DNA of 64,000 nt, from the NCBI RefSeq assembly GCF_023612255.1, contig NZ_CP063231.1, positions 3,652,501-3,716,500 of the forward strand. The letters run 5' to 3'. Both the position numbers and the translations under genes were made by a program. The DNA is from Luteibacter flocculans (GTDB lineage: Bacteria; Pseudomonadota; Gammaproteobacteria; Xanthomonadales; Rhodanobacteraceae). Below, one piece after another: positions 24,852-34,099 of the stretch (position 1 is its first letter; every line of letters starts with the position of its first letter). The notes below the pieces were generated by a model that saw only the letters and a program-made list of their open reading frames with translations, made no database searches and was not told where the DNA came from.

Positions 24852-26123
24852 TCACTCCTGCAACAGGCGATCCACCAGTTCCATGACCTTGCCGACCGAG
24901 CCGCGCTCGCTGTCGAAGACGTGGCGCGCGCGAAGGCCCATGGCTTCGCGACGTTCCCGATCACGCAACAGGGACAGCACCTGCTCTCCCAACTGGCCGC
25001 CGTCCTCCACCCGCTGACCGCCACCTTCGTCGATCAGGGCCTGGGTGATTTCCTCGAAGTTGAACGTGTGCGGTCCTACCAGCACCGGCTTGCATAGCGC
25101 GGCGGGCTCGAGCACGTTGTGGCCGCCGATCGATATGAGACTGCCGCCCACGAAGGCCACGTCGGACGCGGCAAAGAAGCGCAGTAATTCGCCCATGGAG
25201 TCGATCACGAAGCATTGTGTGCCGTGGCCGGGCGCCCCGTCGGCGCTGCGCGTCGCCACTTGGAAACCGAGACTGCGCACGGAGGCCTCGACAGCCTTGA
25301 ACCGTTCCGGATGGCGGGGCGCGATAAGCAACAAGGCATCGGGAAGACGGCGCATCACGTCGAGATGGGCTTCGAGGACACACATCTCCTCACCCTCGTG
25401 CGTGCTGGCGGCAATCCACACGGGCCGGCCCTTGCCCCATGCCTCGCGCATGGCCATGCCAGATTCCAACGCGGCCTGCGGCACCGGCATATCGAACTTG
25501 AGGTTGCCGCAGACGGTGAGCTGACTCGGCTCGGCACCCAGCAAGCGATAACGAGCAGCATCGGTTCGCGATTGCGCCGCGATGTGGCTCACGCAACGCA
25601 GGGCGCGCTTGACCAGCGAACTCATCCGCGCATAGCCCCGCAGGGAGCGTTCGGACAGCCGGGCATTGGCAATCAGCAGGGGAATGCCGTGGCGTCGGCA
25701 GGCGAAGTAAAGGTTCGGCCAGATCTCGGTTTCGACGATGACCGCCAAGCGAGGGCGCGTATTGCGCAGGAAGCGCTTCACCGCGAACGGAAGGTCGTAG
25801 GGCAGGTACACGCTGTGGACGCTGTCGCCGAACAACTGACGCACGCGTTCCGAGCCGGTGGGCGTCACCGTGGTGACCAGCATGGGCGCCGCCGGATAGG
25901 CCTCCATCAGTGCCTTGACCAGGGGCTCGGCCGCATTCACCTCGCCCACGGACACGGCATGCACCCAGAGACAGCCCGCCAGGCGGGGCTCGCGGAACTG
26001 GCCGAAACGCTCCCGCCAACGCACGTGATAGTCGCCGTAGCGCATGCCGCGCGCCATCAGGCGAAGCATCACCAGGGGCGTGAACAGGTACATCGCAAGG
26101 TTGTAAAGCAGGCGCAGCAGCAC
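24852..26123 (-). CDS. waaA: 3-deoxy-D-manno-octulosonic acid (Kdo) transferase
   Basis: A 423-residue GT30 glycosyltransferase that adds Kdo to lipid IVA at the cytoplasmic face of the inner membrane. The N-terminal hydrophobic anchor precedes WVHAVSVGEVNAAEPLV, with the catalytic glutamate (GE), then ETEIWPNL and the C-terminal donor site with FVGGSLISIGGHNVLEPA. The likely start is GTG at 26123: AGGGG lies 5 bp upstream and no ATG fits better except one 10 codons in. It faces the lipid A acyltransferase gene divergently across about 65 bp, so core and acyl addition share a regulatory region. Mono- or bifunctionality cannot be read from the sequence. Confidence 0.95.
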   Translation of the reverse strand: MLLRLLYNLAMYLFTPLVMLRLMARGMRYGDYHVRWRERFGQFREPRLAGCLWVHAVSVGEVNAAEPLVKALMEAYPAAPMLVTTVTPTGSERVRQLFGDSVHSVYLPYDLPFAVKRFLRNTRPRLAVIVETEIWPNLYFACRRHGIPLLIANARLSERSLRGYARMSSLVKRALRCVSHIAAQSRTDAARYRLLGAEPSQLTVCGNLKFDMPVPQAALESGMAMREAWGKGRPVWIAASTHEGEEMCVLEAHLDVMRRLPDALLLIAPRHPERFKAVEASVRSLGFQVATRSADGAPGHGTQCFVIDSMGELLRFFAASDVAFVGGSLISIGGHNVLEPAALCKPVLVGPHTFNFEEITQALIDEGGGQRVEDGGQLGEQVLSLLRDRERREAMGLRARHVFDSERGSVGKVMELVDRLLQE

Positions 26124-26188
26124 GCGGACCCCTGGTCATACCGGTGGTCGGGCAGTATAGCTGCCCCCATTCGTTACAATGGCCGGCC

Positions 26189-27115
26189 ATGCCCGGAATG
26201 CCACGTCCTCACCTCACCCGCACGCTGCTTGGCCCCCGTCACTGGGCGGCCTGGCTTGGCGTTGCCCTGATCTGGCTGATCGCTCACCTGCCGTTTCGCA
26301 TGCTGATGCGGCTCGGCCGGCTGGCCGGCCGCCTGGCCCTGCATCTGAATCCGGAGCGTCGACGCATTGCCGCGACCAATATCGCGCTGTGCTTTCCCGA
26401 ACTCGACCCGGAAGCGCAGAAGGCGCTGGTCCGCGCCAACCTTTGCGACGTAGGCATGATGCTGGCGGAGTTCGCGCTGGGATGGATGGGTTCGGATCGT
26501 GCGTTGGCGAAGGTGCCTGTCACGGTCGAAGGACTGGAACACCTGGAGCTGGCGCGCAAGGCCGGTCGTGGCGTGCTGCTGGTCGGCGGGCACTTCTCGC
26601 ACCTCGAATTGTGCGCGCGCCTGGTGTCGCGACGCATCCCCATCGCCGGCATGTACCGTCGCATGGATTCGGACGTCTTCGAGTTCACCGTGCTCCGCGC
26701 CCGCCTGCACTACGCGGCAGCGATGTTCGAGAAGGACGACATCCGCGGCACGGTGAAATACCTCAAGTCCGGAGGCACGCTGTGGTACGCGCCCGATCAG
26801 GACATGCGCAGCAAGGACAACGTGTTCGCGCCTTTCTTTGGCGTTCCGGCCGCCACCATCACCGCGACACATCATCTGGCACGCATGTCAGGCGCACTGG
26901 TCATTCCTTTCTATCACCGACGTCTACCCGGCGACTCGGGTTATGCGATGCGCCTCGGTGCGCCGCTGGATCACTTCCCAAGCGATGACGCCGCTGCCGA
27001 TACGGCACGGGTCAACGCGCAGATCGAGCAGATGGTGCGCGAAGCGCCGGAGCAGTATCTGTGGGTACACAAGCGGTTCAAGACGCGACCGCCGGGCGAG
27101 CCGAAAATCTACTGA
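26189..27115 (+). CDS. lpxL: Lipid A biosynthesis lauroyl/late acyltransferase
   Basis: A 308-residue LpxL/HtrB-type acyltransferase that adds a secondary acyl chain to Kdo2-lipid A. One N-terminal membrane helix (WAAWLGVALIWLIAHLPFRML) is followed by the HX4E catalytic motif in GGHFSHLELC (near residue 137) and the conserved QDMRSKDNVFAPFFG. ATG 26189 or the ATG 9 bp later is the start; a farther upstream frame has no conserved sequence. It is divergent from waaA, its pathway predecessor. LpxL, LpxM and LpxP cannot be told apart from sequence alone. Confidence 0.9.
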   Translation: MPGMPRPHLTRTLLGPRHWAAWLGVALIWLIAHLPFRMLMRLGRLAGRLALHLNPERRRIAATNIALCFPELDPEAQKALVRANLCDVGMMLAEFALGWMGSDRALAKVPVTVEGLEHLELARKAGRGVLLVGGHFSHLELCARLVSRRIPIAGMYRRMDSDVFEFTVLRARLHYAAAMFEKDDIRGTVKYLKSGGTLWYAPDQDMRSKDNVFAPFFGVPAATITATHHLARMSGALVIPFYHRRLPGDSGYAMRLGAPLDHFPSDDAAADTARVNAQIEQMVREAPEQYLWVHKRFKTRPPGEPKIY

Positions 27116-27274
27116 TTGCAGCGCTGTTACCGCTTCGCTTTCGCCGAACTTTCCCGCATCTTTCAGCGCGACATACGCCGACACGACGACGTGTAATCCG
27201 TCACGGCAATCGAAAGCCTCGCGAAAAATTACGCGCGTAGAACGTCCGTCGTTGATTACAAGACGGACCTTTCC

Positions 27275-28189
27275 ATGCAATCGTTCTTCCGCTTCGCGCG
27301 TTCCCTGCGTGGTCGCACCGGATGGCACAGTAAGCGCTCTCACGGCATCGGCGCATTGCTTACGTACGTGGGTCGCTGCGTGTCGCGCTGGCGCGAACAC
27401 GACGCGTGGCTCGCCTTTCTCGAATCACCTGCTATGGCAGGTATTACGTCGATCGACCGCGTGCTGATCGAGCGCTACCAGCATCGCTACATCAGCGGCG
27501 CGTGGACGCGGACGCAGCGTCTGCACGCGCTGCGCGATCACTACGATTTCGTGCTCGCCCGACTGCCACGTCCGTTCTTCCATACGATCTATCGGGAACG
27601 GCAGGTGCTGTTGGGTACCCTGCCCCTTCGCGATGGGCGCAGGCTGTCGATCATTCTCAAGGCACCGTTCCGCCGCAGTCGCGAGGGCGAACTCAGCCTC
27701 TCGCTCACCGATGACACTGGCCTGCAGATCTCCTACGCGACGATTTCCTTCATCGACGGCGGACGTACCGTCGCCATCGGCTGCCTGCAAGGCGCGGCCA
27801 ACAATGCGGGGCGCGACGTGGTGCGCGAGCTGACGCGGCAATGCCACGGCCTGCGCCCGAAGAACCTGTTGCTGTCGATGATCCGCGCGCTTGCCGAAGG
27901 GTTCGGCATCGAGCGCGTGGTAGGCATCAGCAACGCGGCTCATGTGTTCGCTGGCATTCCGAACAAGGTCAAGGCGGACTACGACGCGTTCTGGCTCGAG
28001 GCGGAAGGCACCCCGGGAAAGGATGGCTTCTTCGAGCTTCCGCCCCGCGAACCGGTGCGTTGCGCGTCGGAGGTCGAAAGCAAGCGCCGTAGCGAATTCC
28101 GTCGACGTGAGGCATTCCGCCAGGACGCGTGCGAACTAGTCCTCGCCGCGTTCGGCGTCGAACGGACGGCCATTCCCCTCGCCGCCTGA
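27275..28189 (+). CDS. VirK/YbjX (DUF535) family protein
   Basis: A 304-residue protein with the DUF535 pattern: a basic N-terminus, LGTLPLRDGRRLSI, a central beta-rich segment with LSLTDDTGLQISYATISF, and GCLQGAANNAGRDVVRELTR with GLRPKNLLLSMIRALAE. VirK/YbjX proteins are linked to virulence and to resistance against antimicrobial peptides in enterobacteria, and are often PhoP-controlled; the biochemical role is unknown. It sits among lipid A and LPS genes, consistent with an envelope role. Its last 54 bp overlap the 3' end of the convergent glycosyltransferase gene. The 159-bp leader contains no clear promoter. Confidence 0.8.
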   Translation: MQSFFRFARSLRGRTGWHSKRSHGIGALLTYVGRCVSRWREHDAWLAFLESPAMAGITSIDRVLIERYQHRYISGAWTRTQRLHALRDHYDFVLARLPRPFFHTIYRERQVLLGTLPLRDGRRLSIILKAPFRRSREGELSLSLTDDTGLQISYATISFIDGGRTVAIGCLQGAANNAGRDVVRELTRQCHGLRPKNLLLSMIRALAEGFGIERVVGISNAAHVFAGIPNKVKADYDAFWLEAEGTPGKDGFFELPPREPVRCASEVESKRRSEFRRREAFRQDACELVLAAFGVERTAIPLAA

Positions 28190-28930
28190 ACGACGCAACT
28201 CATACAGCTTCGCGTACTTGAGGAACGCATAGAACGCGTGGACGCGGGCCGCGACGAAGCCCGCCCAACCGCCGCGCCAGTGGCCGCGCCAGAAGTAGTA
28301 ACGGGCAAAGGCCACCGTCGGGTAAAGCACCATGCGCGTGCGCAGAAGCCGGGGCGCGCGCGCATGCCGGTCACGCACCTGCAACGATGAGTAGCGGTTG
28401 GCCTTGTCCACGCGGCCCTCGATGTCGCGTTCGCCGTAGTGGTCGATCACTGCGTCCAATCGTTTCACGGGGCCGTCCACGACGACGCTCTCGTGCACCT
28501 CATGCCCGCTCATGCGCGCCCGTGTCCGATCAAACAGACGCACGTAGTGATTGAGGCGCGCGCGGTCGGGCTGCCAGCGCCAGAACACCCACTCCCGGCG
28601 CAGCAGCACGTAACCCGCGGCATCGGGCGATTCCAATACGCGTCGGACACGCTCGGCGGCGAGCGCAGTGAGCGCTTCGTCGGAGTCCAGCAAAAGCACC
28701 CAGCGGTGCTGCGCAAGATCGATCGCGGCCTGCTTCTGCAGGCTGTAGCCGGCGAAGGCACGCACCTCGACACGCGCGCCACGCGCCAGCGCGATCTCGC
28801 GCGTCGCGTCGGTGGAGCCCGAGTCGAGCACGACGATCTCGTCGGCGAACGCGACCGAGGCGAGGCAGGTGCCAATCGTATCCGCGTTGTTCCATGTCGT
28901 GACGACAACGGACAACGGTTCACGCGCCAT
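28136..28930 (-). CDS. GT2 glycosyltransferase, LPS core type (WaaE/KdtX-like)
   Basis: A 264-residue inverting GT-A glycosyltransferase. It opens with LSVVVTTWNNADTIGTCLAS; the metal-binding region is LLLDSDEAL; HEVHESVVVDG and the C-terminal RYYFWRGHWRGGWAGF are typical of WaaE/KdtX enzymes that add glucose to the LPS core. ATG 28930 overlaps the O-antigen ligase end by 11 bp and has AGGGA upstream. It is last of a minus-strand run of glycosyltransferase, ligase and glycosyltransferase. The tail overlaps the convergent VirK-like gene. The acceptor sugar is not predictable. Confidence 0.85.
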   Translation of the reverse strand: MAREPLSVVVTTWNNADTIGTCLASVAFADEIVVLDSGSTDATREIALARGARVEVRAFAGYSLQKQAAIDLAQHRWVLLLDSDEALTALAAERVRRVLESPDAAGYVLLRREWVFWRWQPDRARLNHYVRLFDRTRARMSGHEVHESVVVDGPVKRLDAVIDHYGERDIEGRVDKANRYSSLQVRDRHARAPRLLRTRMVLYPTVAFARYYFWRGHWRGGWAGFVAARVHAFYAFLKYAKLYELRRSGGEGNGRPFDAERGED

Positions 28931-30200
28931 GACGTGTCCCTTCGTCGGGAATGTCGGCGAACAGCGCTGCGCACCACAGCGACACAAGCCACGCCGCCAG
29001 CAATCCCCACCACGCCGAGTAGAACGCCATGTGCGTGTTCAGCGGAAACAGGATCGCCACCAGCGCCACCGTCGGTGCGAAGGCACGCTCACGTGCCGCC
29101 CTGCCCGCTCGCCACCAGGTGCGTACGGCCAGCGCGGTTGCGGCGAGCCAGGCGATGAGACCCAGCGTTCCCGTCTCCGTCGCCACTTCGAGCACGACCT
29201 GATGAGGATGGCAGGCGCCTTCGCCGTCCCCGCACTTCTCGGCGGTGAGGAAGTGATCGCCCGGCGATGCGGCAGAGGGATAGGCGACGCGGAAGCCACG
29301 TACGCCGACGCCATTGATCGGATGTGCTGTGTACAGACGCACCGCCGTACGCCAGATGTCGAGGCGGCCCGTGAGCGCCGCATCCAGACCCGCCGAGGTG
29401 CCGGACAACGCCGGCACCGTATGCGCCACCCGATCACGAAAGCGCGGCGAGACTTGCCAGGCAAGCAACGCCACCAGGGCGACGGTCACGCCCGCCGCCG
29501 CACACGCGACCGCGAAACGCCGCGCCGAACCTGCCTCGCGCCAGAGGAAACCGCAGGCGACCAAGCCGTAGCAGATCCACGACGCACGCGAGCCGGACAG
29601 CAGCACCGGCCCCAGCACGAGCAGGAAGGCGACGATCAGTCCGCGTCGACCCCATCGCTCGCGCACTGCCCAGAGCAGAAACGGAGCCAGTGCCGAAAGC
29701 GCCGGCCCCAGCTTCAGATTGGTCGCGCCGAAGATGCCGGAAAGTCGTTCCGGATCGGACGCGCCCGCAAGACCGTAACCGGTCAATGCCTGGACCCACG
29801 CATCGACGACCCAGACGGCAATCACCACGGCTGTTGCGACGTACAGCGCTCGGACTTTCCCCGGGCGACGCATGGCGAAGCAGGTGTACACGCCCAGCGG
29901 GGCGAAGCGGAGAATGCCTGCGACCGTGCCCCAGCTCTTGCCTGGCGCGACGGCATCCACAGCCGACAGCAACGCGGCGCCCGCGTAGGCGGCGAACAAC
30001 GCCAGGAACAGCTTCGCCCCGTCGTGTTCGCGCAAGGCGTGCGGCTCGCGCACGAGCAGCAACACGCTTCCGATGAGGGCAAGAAAGACACCCAACTCCG
30101 CGCTGCGCCCGAATGGAAGCAATGCGGGAACCAGCCACACCGGAAGCAGCGGCGAGGCCAGCCCCGCCCTGATCGATACGCCGATGCCGGGCCTGCTCAC
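28920..30200 (-). CDS. O-antigen ligase family membrane protein
   Basis: A 426-residue protein with about 10-12 transmembrane segments and the Wzy_C/WaaL periplasmic region. GSRASWICYGLV in a membrane segment is a conserved feature of O-antigen ligases, and the large loop carries HPINGVGVRGFRVAYP, with HPHQ before the next helix. The family joins O-polysaccharide to lipid A-core or polymerises repeats; ligase and polymerase are hard to separate by sequence. The start is GTG at 30200, overlapping the upstream glycosyltransferase stop by 4 bp (GTGA), which shows tight coupling. Neighbours on both sides are glycosyltransferases. Confidence 0.85.
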   Translation of the reverse strand: MSRPGIGVSIRAGLASPLLPVWLVPALLPFGRSAELGVFLALIGSVLLLVREPHALREHDGAKLFLALFAAYAGAALLSAVDAVAPGKSWGTVAGILRFAPLGVYTCFAMRRPGKVRALYVATAVVIAVWVVDAWVQALTGYGLAGASDPERLSGIFGATNLKLGPALSALAPFLLWAVRERWGRRGLIVAFLLVLGPVLLSGSRASWICYGLVACGFLWREAGSARRFAVACAAAGVTVALVALLAWQVSPRFRDRVAHTVPALSGTSAGLDAALTGRLDIWRTAVRLYTAHPINGVGVRGFRVAYPSAASPGDHFLTAEKCGDGEGACHPHQVVLEVATETGTLGLIAWLAATALAVRTWWRAGRAARERAFAPTVALVAILFPLNTHMAFYSAWWGLLAAWLVSLWCAALFADIPDEGTRHGA

Positions 30201-31336
30201 GCGGCAGGCACGCCTTCCACCACCTCGGCGTAGAGAGCCAGGGTCGCGGCTTGCATGTCGGACAGGCGATAGCTGCGCGGCGGCGGAATCGGCGGCGCGA
30301 AGCGCAGCAATTCGGCGGCGCGCTCCACGAGCTTTTCGCGGTCGCCCAGCGGCACGCGTCCGGCCGGATACAGCTCGGCCAACAGTTCGCCCACCCCGCC
30401 ATGGGCATAACCCATGACCGGCCGGCAGAGCGCCAGCGCCTCGACCACCGTGCGGCCGAACGACTCGGGTCGATTGGAAAGCTGCAGGACGATGTCGGAC
30501 ATGGCATAGACGTCGCGGACGTCCGAACGCTGTGGCGAGATCACCACCTTGTCGTCCAGCCCGCGGCCGTGGATGAGGGCGCGCAGTTCGGCCACATAGG
30601 CCTCTCGCCCCGGTTCGTCGGCGCCCAGAAGAAGCAAACGCGCATCGATGGATCGCTGGGCAAGGTCGGCGATCAGCTCGATCGCGTCCGCATGCCCCTT
30701 GAGGCGCGTACCGCGGCCCGGAAGCGTCAGCAGGGGTGCCCCCGAAAGCTGCGGATACTGCTCGAAGAACGCGCGCTGCCAGGTATCGTCCGGACGGTAT
30801 CCGTAGGGAAAGGCGTCGGTATCGACACCCCGCGGAACGACTGCGATGCGGGCGGCGTCGACGTCGTCCGGGTAATGCCGCAGCACGTAATCACGCAAGG
30901 TCTGCGAGACCACGATCACCCGCTCGCCGCGCATCAGGATGGCGCTGTAGCGACTCGGGCTGTTGAGGCCGTGCACCGTGGTGAAGAAATGCGGGCGAGG
31001 CTTCACGCCGCGCATGGCCCACCAGCCAATCCACGCGGGCAGGCGGGAACGCGCGTGAACGATGTCCGGCTGCACCTCGCGCAAGAGGCGGCGCAGCTTG
31101 CCCACCGTGAACAGGGTAGCGAGCGACTTGCGCCCGATCGGCAGCGTGACGTGCCGGCTGCCTTCGGCCTCCAACTGGGCGACCAAGCGGCCGCCAGCGG
31201 AAACCACGATGGAGCGGTGCCCGGCCTGGACCAGGGCCTTGGCGATTTCGAGAGTCGAACGCTCGGCGCCGCCCGCATGAAGGGCAGGAATGAGTTGCAC
31301 GACGGTCATCGTCCGACCAGGGGAGACGGTGGCCAT
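30197..31336 (-). CDS. GT4 glycosyltransferase
   Basis: A 379-residue GT-B glycosyltransferase. The acceptor-side domain has IPALHAGGAERSTLEIAKAL and IVHARSRLPAW; the donor domain has LPGRGTRLKGHADAIELIAD and the EX7E-type nucleotide-sugar site SNRPESFGRTVVEALALCRP. Such retaining enzymes build the LPS core or O-antigen. ATG 31336 is used; a second ATG nine codons in, at MTVVQLIPALH, is also possible. It starts the overlapping run with O-antigen ligase and a GT2 enzyme. The sugar added is unknown. Confidence 0.87.
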   Translation of the reverse strand: MATVSPGRTMTVVQLIPALHAGGAERSTLEIAKALVQAGHRSIVVSAGGRLVAQLEAEGSRHVTLPIGRKSLATLFTVGKLRRLLREVQPDIVHARSRLPAWIGWWAMRGVKPRPHFFTTVHGLNSPSRYSAILMRGERVIVVSQTLRDYVLRHYPDDVDAARIAVVPRGVDTDAFPYGYRPDDTWQRAFFEQYPQLSGAPLLTLPGRGTRLKGHADAIELIADLAQRSIDARLLLLGADEPGREAYVAELRALIHGRGLDDKVVISPQRSDVRDVYAMSDIVLQLSNRPESFGRTVVEALALCRPVMGYAHGGVGELLAELYPAGRVPLGDREKLVERAAELLRFAPPIPPPRSYRLSDMQAATLALYAEVVEGVPAA

Positions 31337-31400
31337 GGGTGGGTCCAGTGGGCGAAAAGTTACGCAGGCAATGCAGGAAACGTGCCCACGAAGGGCCGAA

Positions 31401-31607
31401 TCAATCCTTCAGGACGTAAACGGCGCCGCAATACATGCATTTCGACTGGCCGCCCTCGTCTTCGATGGGCAGATAGACCCGCGGATGCGAATTCCACAGG
31501 TACATGCCGGGCATCGGGCAGGACAGCGGCAGGTCGGCGCGCGTCACTTCGTAACGGTTTTCGGCGTTCGCCGGGATCAGCGGGGCGGCCGCGGGATTGG
31601 GACGCAT
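31401..31607 (-). CDS. Small zinc-finger (zf-CHCC) protein
   Basis: A 68-residue protein with conserved metal ligands: the cysteine in LPLSCPMPGM, the histidine in WNSHPRVYLPIED and CMYCG near the C-terminus. This is the zf-CHCC fold also found in mitochondrial complex I subunit NDUFS6; bacterial stand-alone forms have no agreed function. The ATG has GGAG 9 bp upstream. It lies 64 bp before the GT4 gene in the same direction, so it could be the first gene of the LPS transcript. The upstream yceI gene is separated by a strong terminator. Confidence 0.85.
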   Translation of the reverse strand: MRPNPAAAPLIPANAENRYEVTRADLPLSCPMPGMYLWNSHPRVYLPIEDEGGQSKCMYCGAVYVLKD

Positions 31608-31654
31608 GGGAAAACTCCGGGCGATGCGGTTGAAACGGGACCGAGGATGGTAGC

Positions 31655-31690
31655 AAAAAAGAAAACCCGCGCCGTTGCCGGCGCGGGTTT
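31655..31690 (-). terminator. Intrinsic terminator of yceI
   Basis: A perfect 11-bp stem (AAACCCGCGCC/GGCGCGGGTTT) with a 6-nt loop is followed, on the minus strand, by TTTTCTTTTTT. Confidence 0.9.
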
Positions 31691-31714
31691 CGACGATCGA
31701 AGCGGCCGTTAGGC

Positions 31715-32305
31715 TTACTTCTTTTCGGCAGAGGCGTCGTGAGCTTCGGTCGTGATGCGGACCTTGATCTCATCGGAGACGTTCGGCACGTACGCGCCTA
31801 CGCCGAAGTCCGAACGCTTGATCGTGGTCGTGGCATCAAAGCCTACGGTCTGCACCTTCATCATCGGGTGCGGGCCGATCTTGTTCAGCGTCACGTCGAG
31901 GGTGACCGGCTTGGTCACGCCGTGAACCGTGAGGTCGCCGACGACCTTCAGCTTGCCCTTGCCGGCCGGCGTCACCTTGGTGCTCTTGAACGTGACGTTC
32001 GGGTACTTGGCGGCATCGAGGAAGTCGGCCGACTTCAGGTGTTCGTCGAGCTTCGGCACGAAGCTGTCCAGGCCGGACAGCGGCAGAGTCGCTTCGACGG
32101 TGGCCTTCGACGGATCCTTTTCGTCATAGACGAGCGTGCCTTCGACCTGGCCGAGGTTAGCCGTGGGGTTCGAGAAACCGAAGTGGTTCCAGCTGAACAG
32201 CACCATCGTGTGACCCGGGTCGAGGGTGTAGGTGACCGGGGCGGCAGCGGCGGTGCCGGCGACAGCGAGCAGACCGGCGAGGGCGACGTAACGAAGAGCG
32301 CGCAT
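31715..32305 (-). CDS. YceI family periplasmic protein
   Basis: A 196-residue exported lipocalin-like protein. The signal peptide ends GLLAVAGTAAAA; the mature part starts VTYTLDPGHTMVLFSWNHFG and shows the alternating beta-strand pattern of YceI (KYPNVTFKSTKVTPAGKGKL, DLTVHGVTKPVTLDV). YceI proteins bind polyisoprenoid-type lipids in the periplasm; induction by base or stress is known in E. coli. It is transcribed alone and ends at a T-tailed terminator. No cytochrome b561 partner is adjacent, unlike many YceI loci. Confidence 0.93.
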   Translation of the reverse strand: MRALRYVALAGLLAVAGTAAAAPVTYTLDPGHTMVLFSWNHFGFSNPTANLGQVEGTLVYDEKDPSKATVEATLPLSGLDSFVPKLDEHLKSADFLDAAKYPNVTFKSTKVTPAGKGKLKVVGDLTVHGVTKPVTLDVTLNKIGPHPMMKVQTVGFDATTTIKRSDFGVGAYVPNVSDEIKVRITTEAHDASAEKK

Positions 32306-32375
32306 ATGAATCTCCTGCAGTGAAGGTGGGTACTGCCATACAACAGCGGGACCGGGCGGTCACCGCGGGAAACGA

Positions 32376-32969
32376 TCAGAGAATCTGGGCCGCTTCGTCG
32401 AAATCGAGGCGAGGCAGACGACCGAACAGATTCTTGTTGGGATCACCGTAGCCGATGTTCACCAGGAAGTTCGACTTGATGTGCGTGCCTGCGAAGAACT
32501 CCGCATCCACGCCTGCCTGGTCGAAACCGGACATCGGACCGCAATCGAGCCCCAGCGAGCGCGCGGCCAGGATGAGGTAGGCACCTTGCAGCGAACCGTT
32601 GCGCATGCCGGCCGACTGGATCATCGGCTCGTTGCCCACGAACCAGCTGCGCGCATCGGCGTGCGGGAAAAGCTTCGGAAGCTGCTCGTAGAAAGCGAAG
32701 TCCGTCGCGACGATGGCCGTCACCGGCGCCGCCATGGTCTTCTCGACATTGTTCTCCGAGAGGAACGGCTTGAGGCGCTCCTTGGCGTCCTTGGACTTGA
32801 TGAAGCTCAGTCGCATGGGCGAGGCGTTGGCGGCGGTGGGCCCCATCTTCGCCAGCTCGTAGATCTGCCGGATCTGCTCGTCGGTCACTTCCTTGGGAAG
32901 CCAGGCGTTATAGGTACGCGCAGTGCGGAACAGCTGGTCGAGGGCGGCATCGGTCAACGGGGCGCTCAT
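32376..32969 (-). CDS. rutE: Malonic semialdehyde reductase-like nitroreductase (RutE type)
   Basis: A 197-residue flavin-dependent nitroreductase-fold protein, the length of E. coli Rut[38 protein letters not shown] and [16 protein letters not shown] match the RutE/HadB subgroup that reduces malonic semialdehyde (end of Rut pyrimidine breakdown) or related toxic aldehydes and quinones. The rest of the rut operon is absent here, so the physiological substrate is uncertain. ATG 32969 agrees with the family start; a long upstream frame runs into the divergent ELM1 gene and is rejected. Confidence 0.85.
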   Translation of the reverse strand: MSAPLTDAALDQLFRTARTYNAWLPKEVTDEQIRQIYELAKMGPTAANASPMRLSFIKSKDAKERLKPFLSENNVEKTMAAPVTAIVATDFAFYEQLPKLFPHADARSWFVGNEPMIQSAGMRNGSLQGAYLILAARSLGLDCGPMSGFDQAGVDAEFFAGTHIKSNFLVNIGYGDPNKNLFGRLPRLDFDEAAQIL

Positions 32970-33104
32970 GGATATCCTTGTACAGTGACGGAGAACCGGT
33001 AACCCGGCATCCTCACAGTGTAAGCGCCACCGCGCGCTCGTGAACCGGTCAGACAAGGAACGAACTGTGCCGAAATCGATAACAATCGAACCCGGGGAGA
33101 CCGC

Positions 33105-34070
33105 ATGAGCACCCTTCCTCCGGGTTCCTGCTGGGTAGTCACCGATGGCGCGGCAGGCAACCGGCGCCAAGCGCTCGCACTGGCCGAGGCGCTGACGCCA
33201 TCCATTCGCGAGATCGTCGTGGACTTGCGTGCGCCCTGGTCGTGGTTCGCACCGCGTGCCTTCCCGGCCGCCCGACTAGCCCTCGGCCGCGACAACGAGA
33301 GTTTCCTGCCGCCATGGCCCAGGTTGGCGATCGGTTGTGGACGCCAGGCCGCCTGGGCCACGCGGCACATCCGCCTCTGGTCCGAGGGCGCGTGCCTCGC
33401 CGTGCAGATCCTCGACCCGCGGATCGATCCGACGCACTGGGACATGGTCATCGCGCCGCGCCACGACGACCTGCGCGGCGACAACGTGCTCAACCCGCTG
33501 GGTTCGCTGCATCCCATCGACGATGTATGGCTGACGGACGGGCGGGAAGCGTTCGCTCAGTTCGCCGAACTCCCCTCGCCTCGCCTTGGCGTGCTCATCG
33601 GCGGCGTGCGCCATGGCGGGCCGTTCGACATGACGGCCTTCGATGCGTTCCTGCGCGCGGTGCGCGCGCGTCACGACCGCGATGGCGGCACGGTGCTGGT
33701 GGCGGCATCGCGGCGCACACCAGCGGGCGCACTGGCGGGCATCCGCGAAGCCTTCGCGGGCGTACCGGGGATCGTCTGGACCGACAGCACGGACGGCGCC
33801 AATCCCTACCCGGGCATCCTCGGCTGGGCCGATCGACTGGTGGTCACGCCGGACTCGGTCAACATGCTTTCCGAAGCCTGCGCCACGGGTCGGCCGGTGC
33901 ATACGTTCGTGTCGACACCCCTGCCGGGGAAACTTGCGCGCTTCCATGCCGAGTTGCGCTCGGCCGGGCTACTGCACGACCTCGACGCACACACCCCCGA
34001 TCGACAGACGCCGCTGCGCGAAACCGCGGCGATCGCGGCGGAAGTAAGGCGGCACCTCGGCCTGACCTGA
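33105..34070 (+). CDS. Mitochondrial fission ELM1 family protein
   Basis: A 321-residue protein of the ELM1/DUF1022 family: [21 protein letters not shown] at the start, then [39 protein letters not shown] (key part [14 protein letters not shown]) and [22 protein letters not shown]. The last motif resembles a GT-B donor site, so these proteins may be glycosyltransferase-like. The name comes from a plant protein; in bacteria the function is unknown, although the genes often lie near LPS genes. The ATG has GGGGAG 7 bp upstream. Convergent with recG, divergent from the nitroreductase gene. Confidence 0.85.
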   Translation: MSTLPPGSCWVVTDGAAGNRRQALALAEALTPSIREIVVDLRAPWSWFAPRAFPAARLALGRDNESFLPPWPRLAIGCGRQAAWATRHIRLWSEGACLAVQILDPRIDPTHWDMVIAPRHDDLRGDNVLNPLGSLHPIDDVWLTDGREAFAQFAELPSPRLGVLIGGVRHGGPFDMTAFDAFLRAVRARHDRDGGTVLVAASRRTPAGALAGIREAFAGVPGIVWTDSTDGANPYPGILGWADRLVVTPDSVNMLSEACATGRPVHTFVSTPLPGKLARFHAELRSAGLLHDLDAHTPDRQTPLRETAAIAAEVRRHLGLT

Positions 34071-34099
34071 CGGACTTTTCGCAGTAGGCGCCGCGCCGG

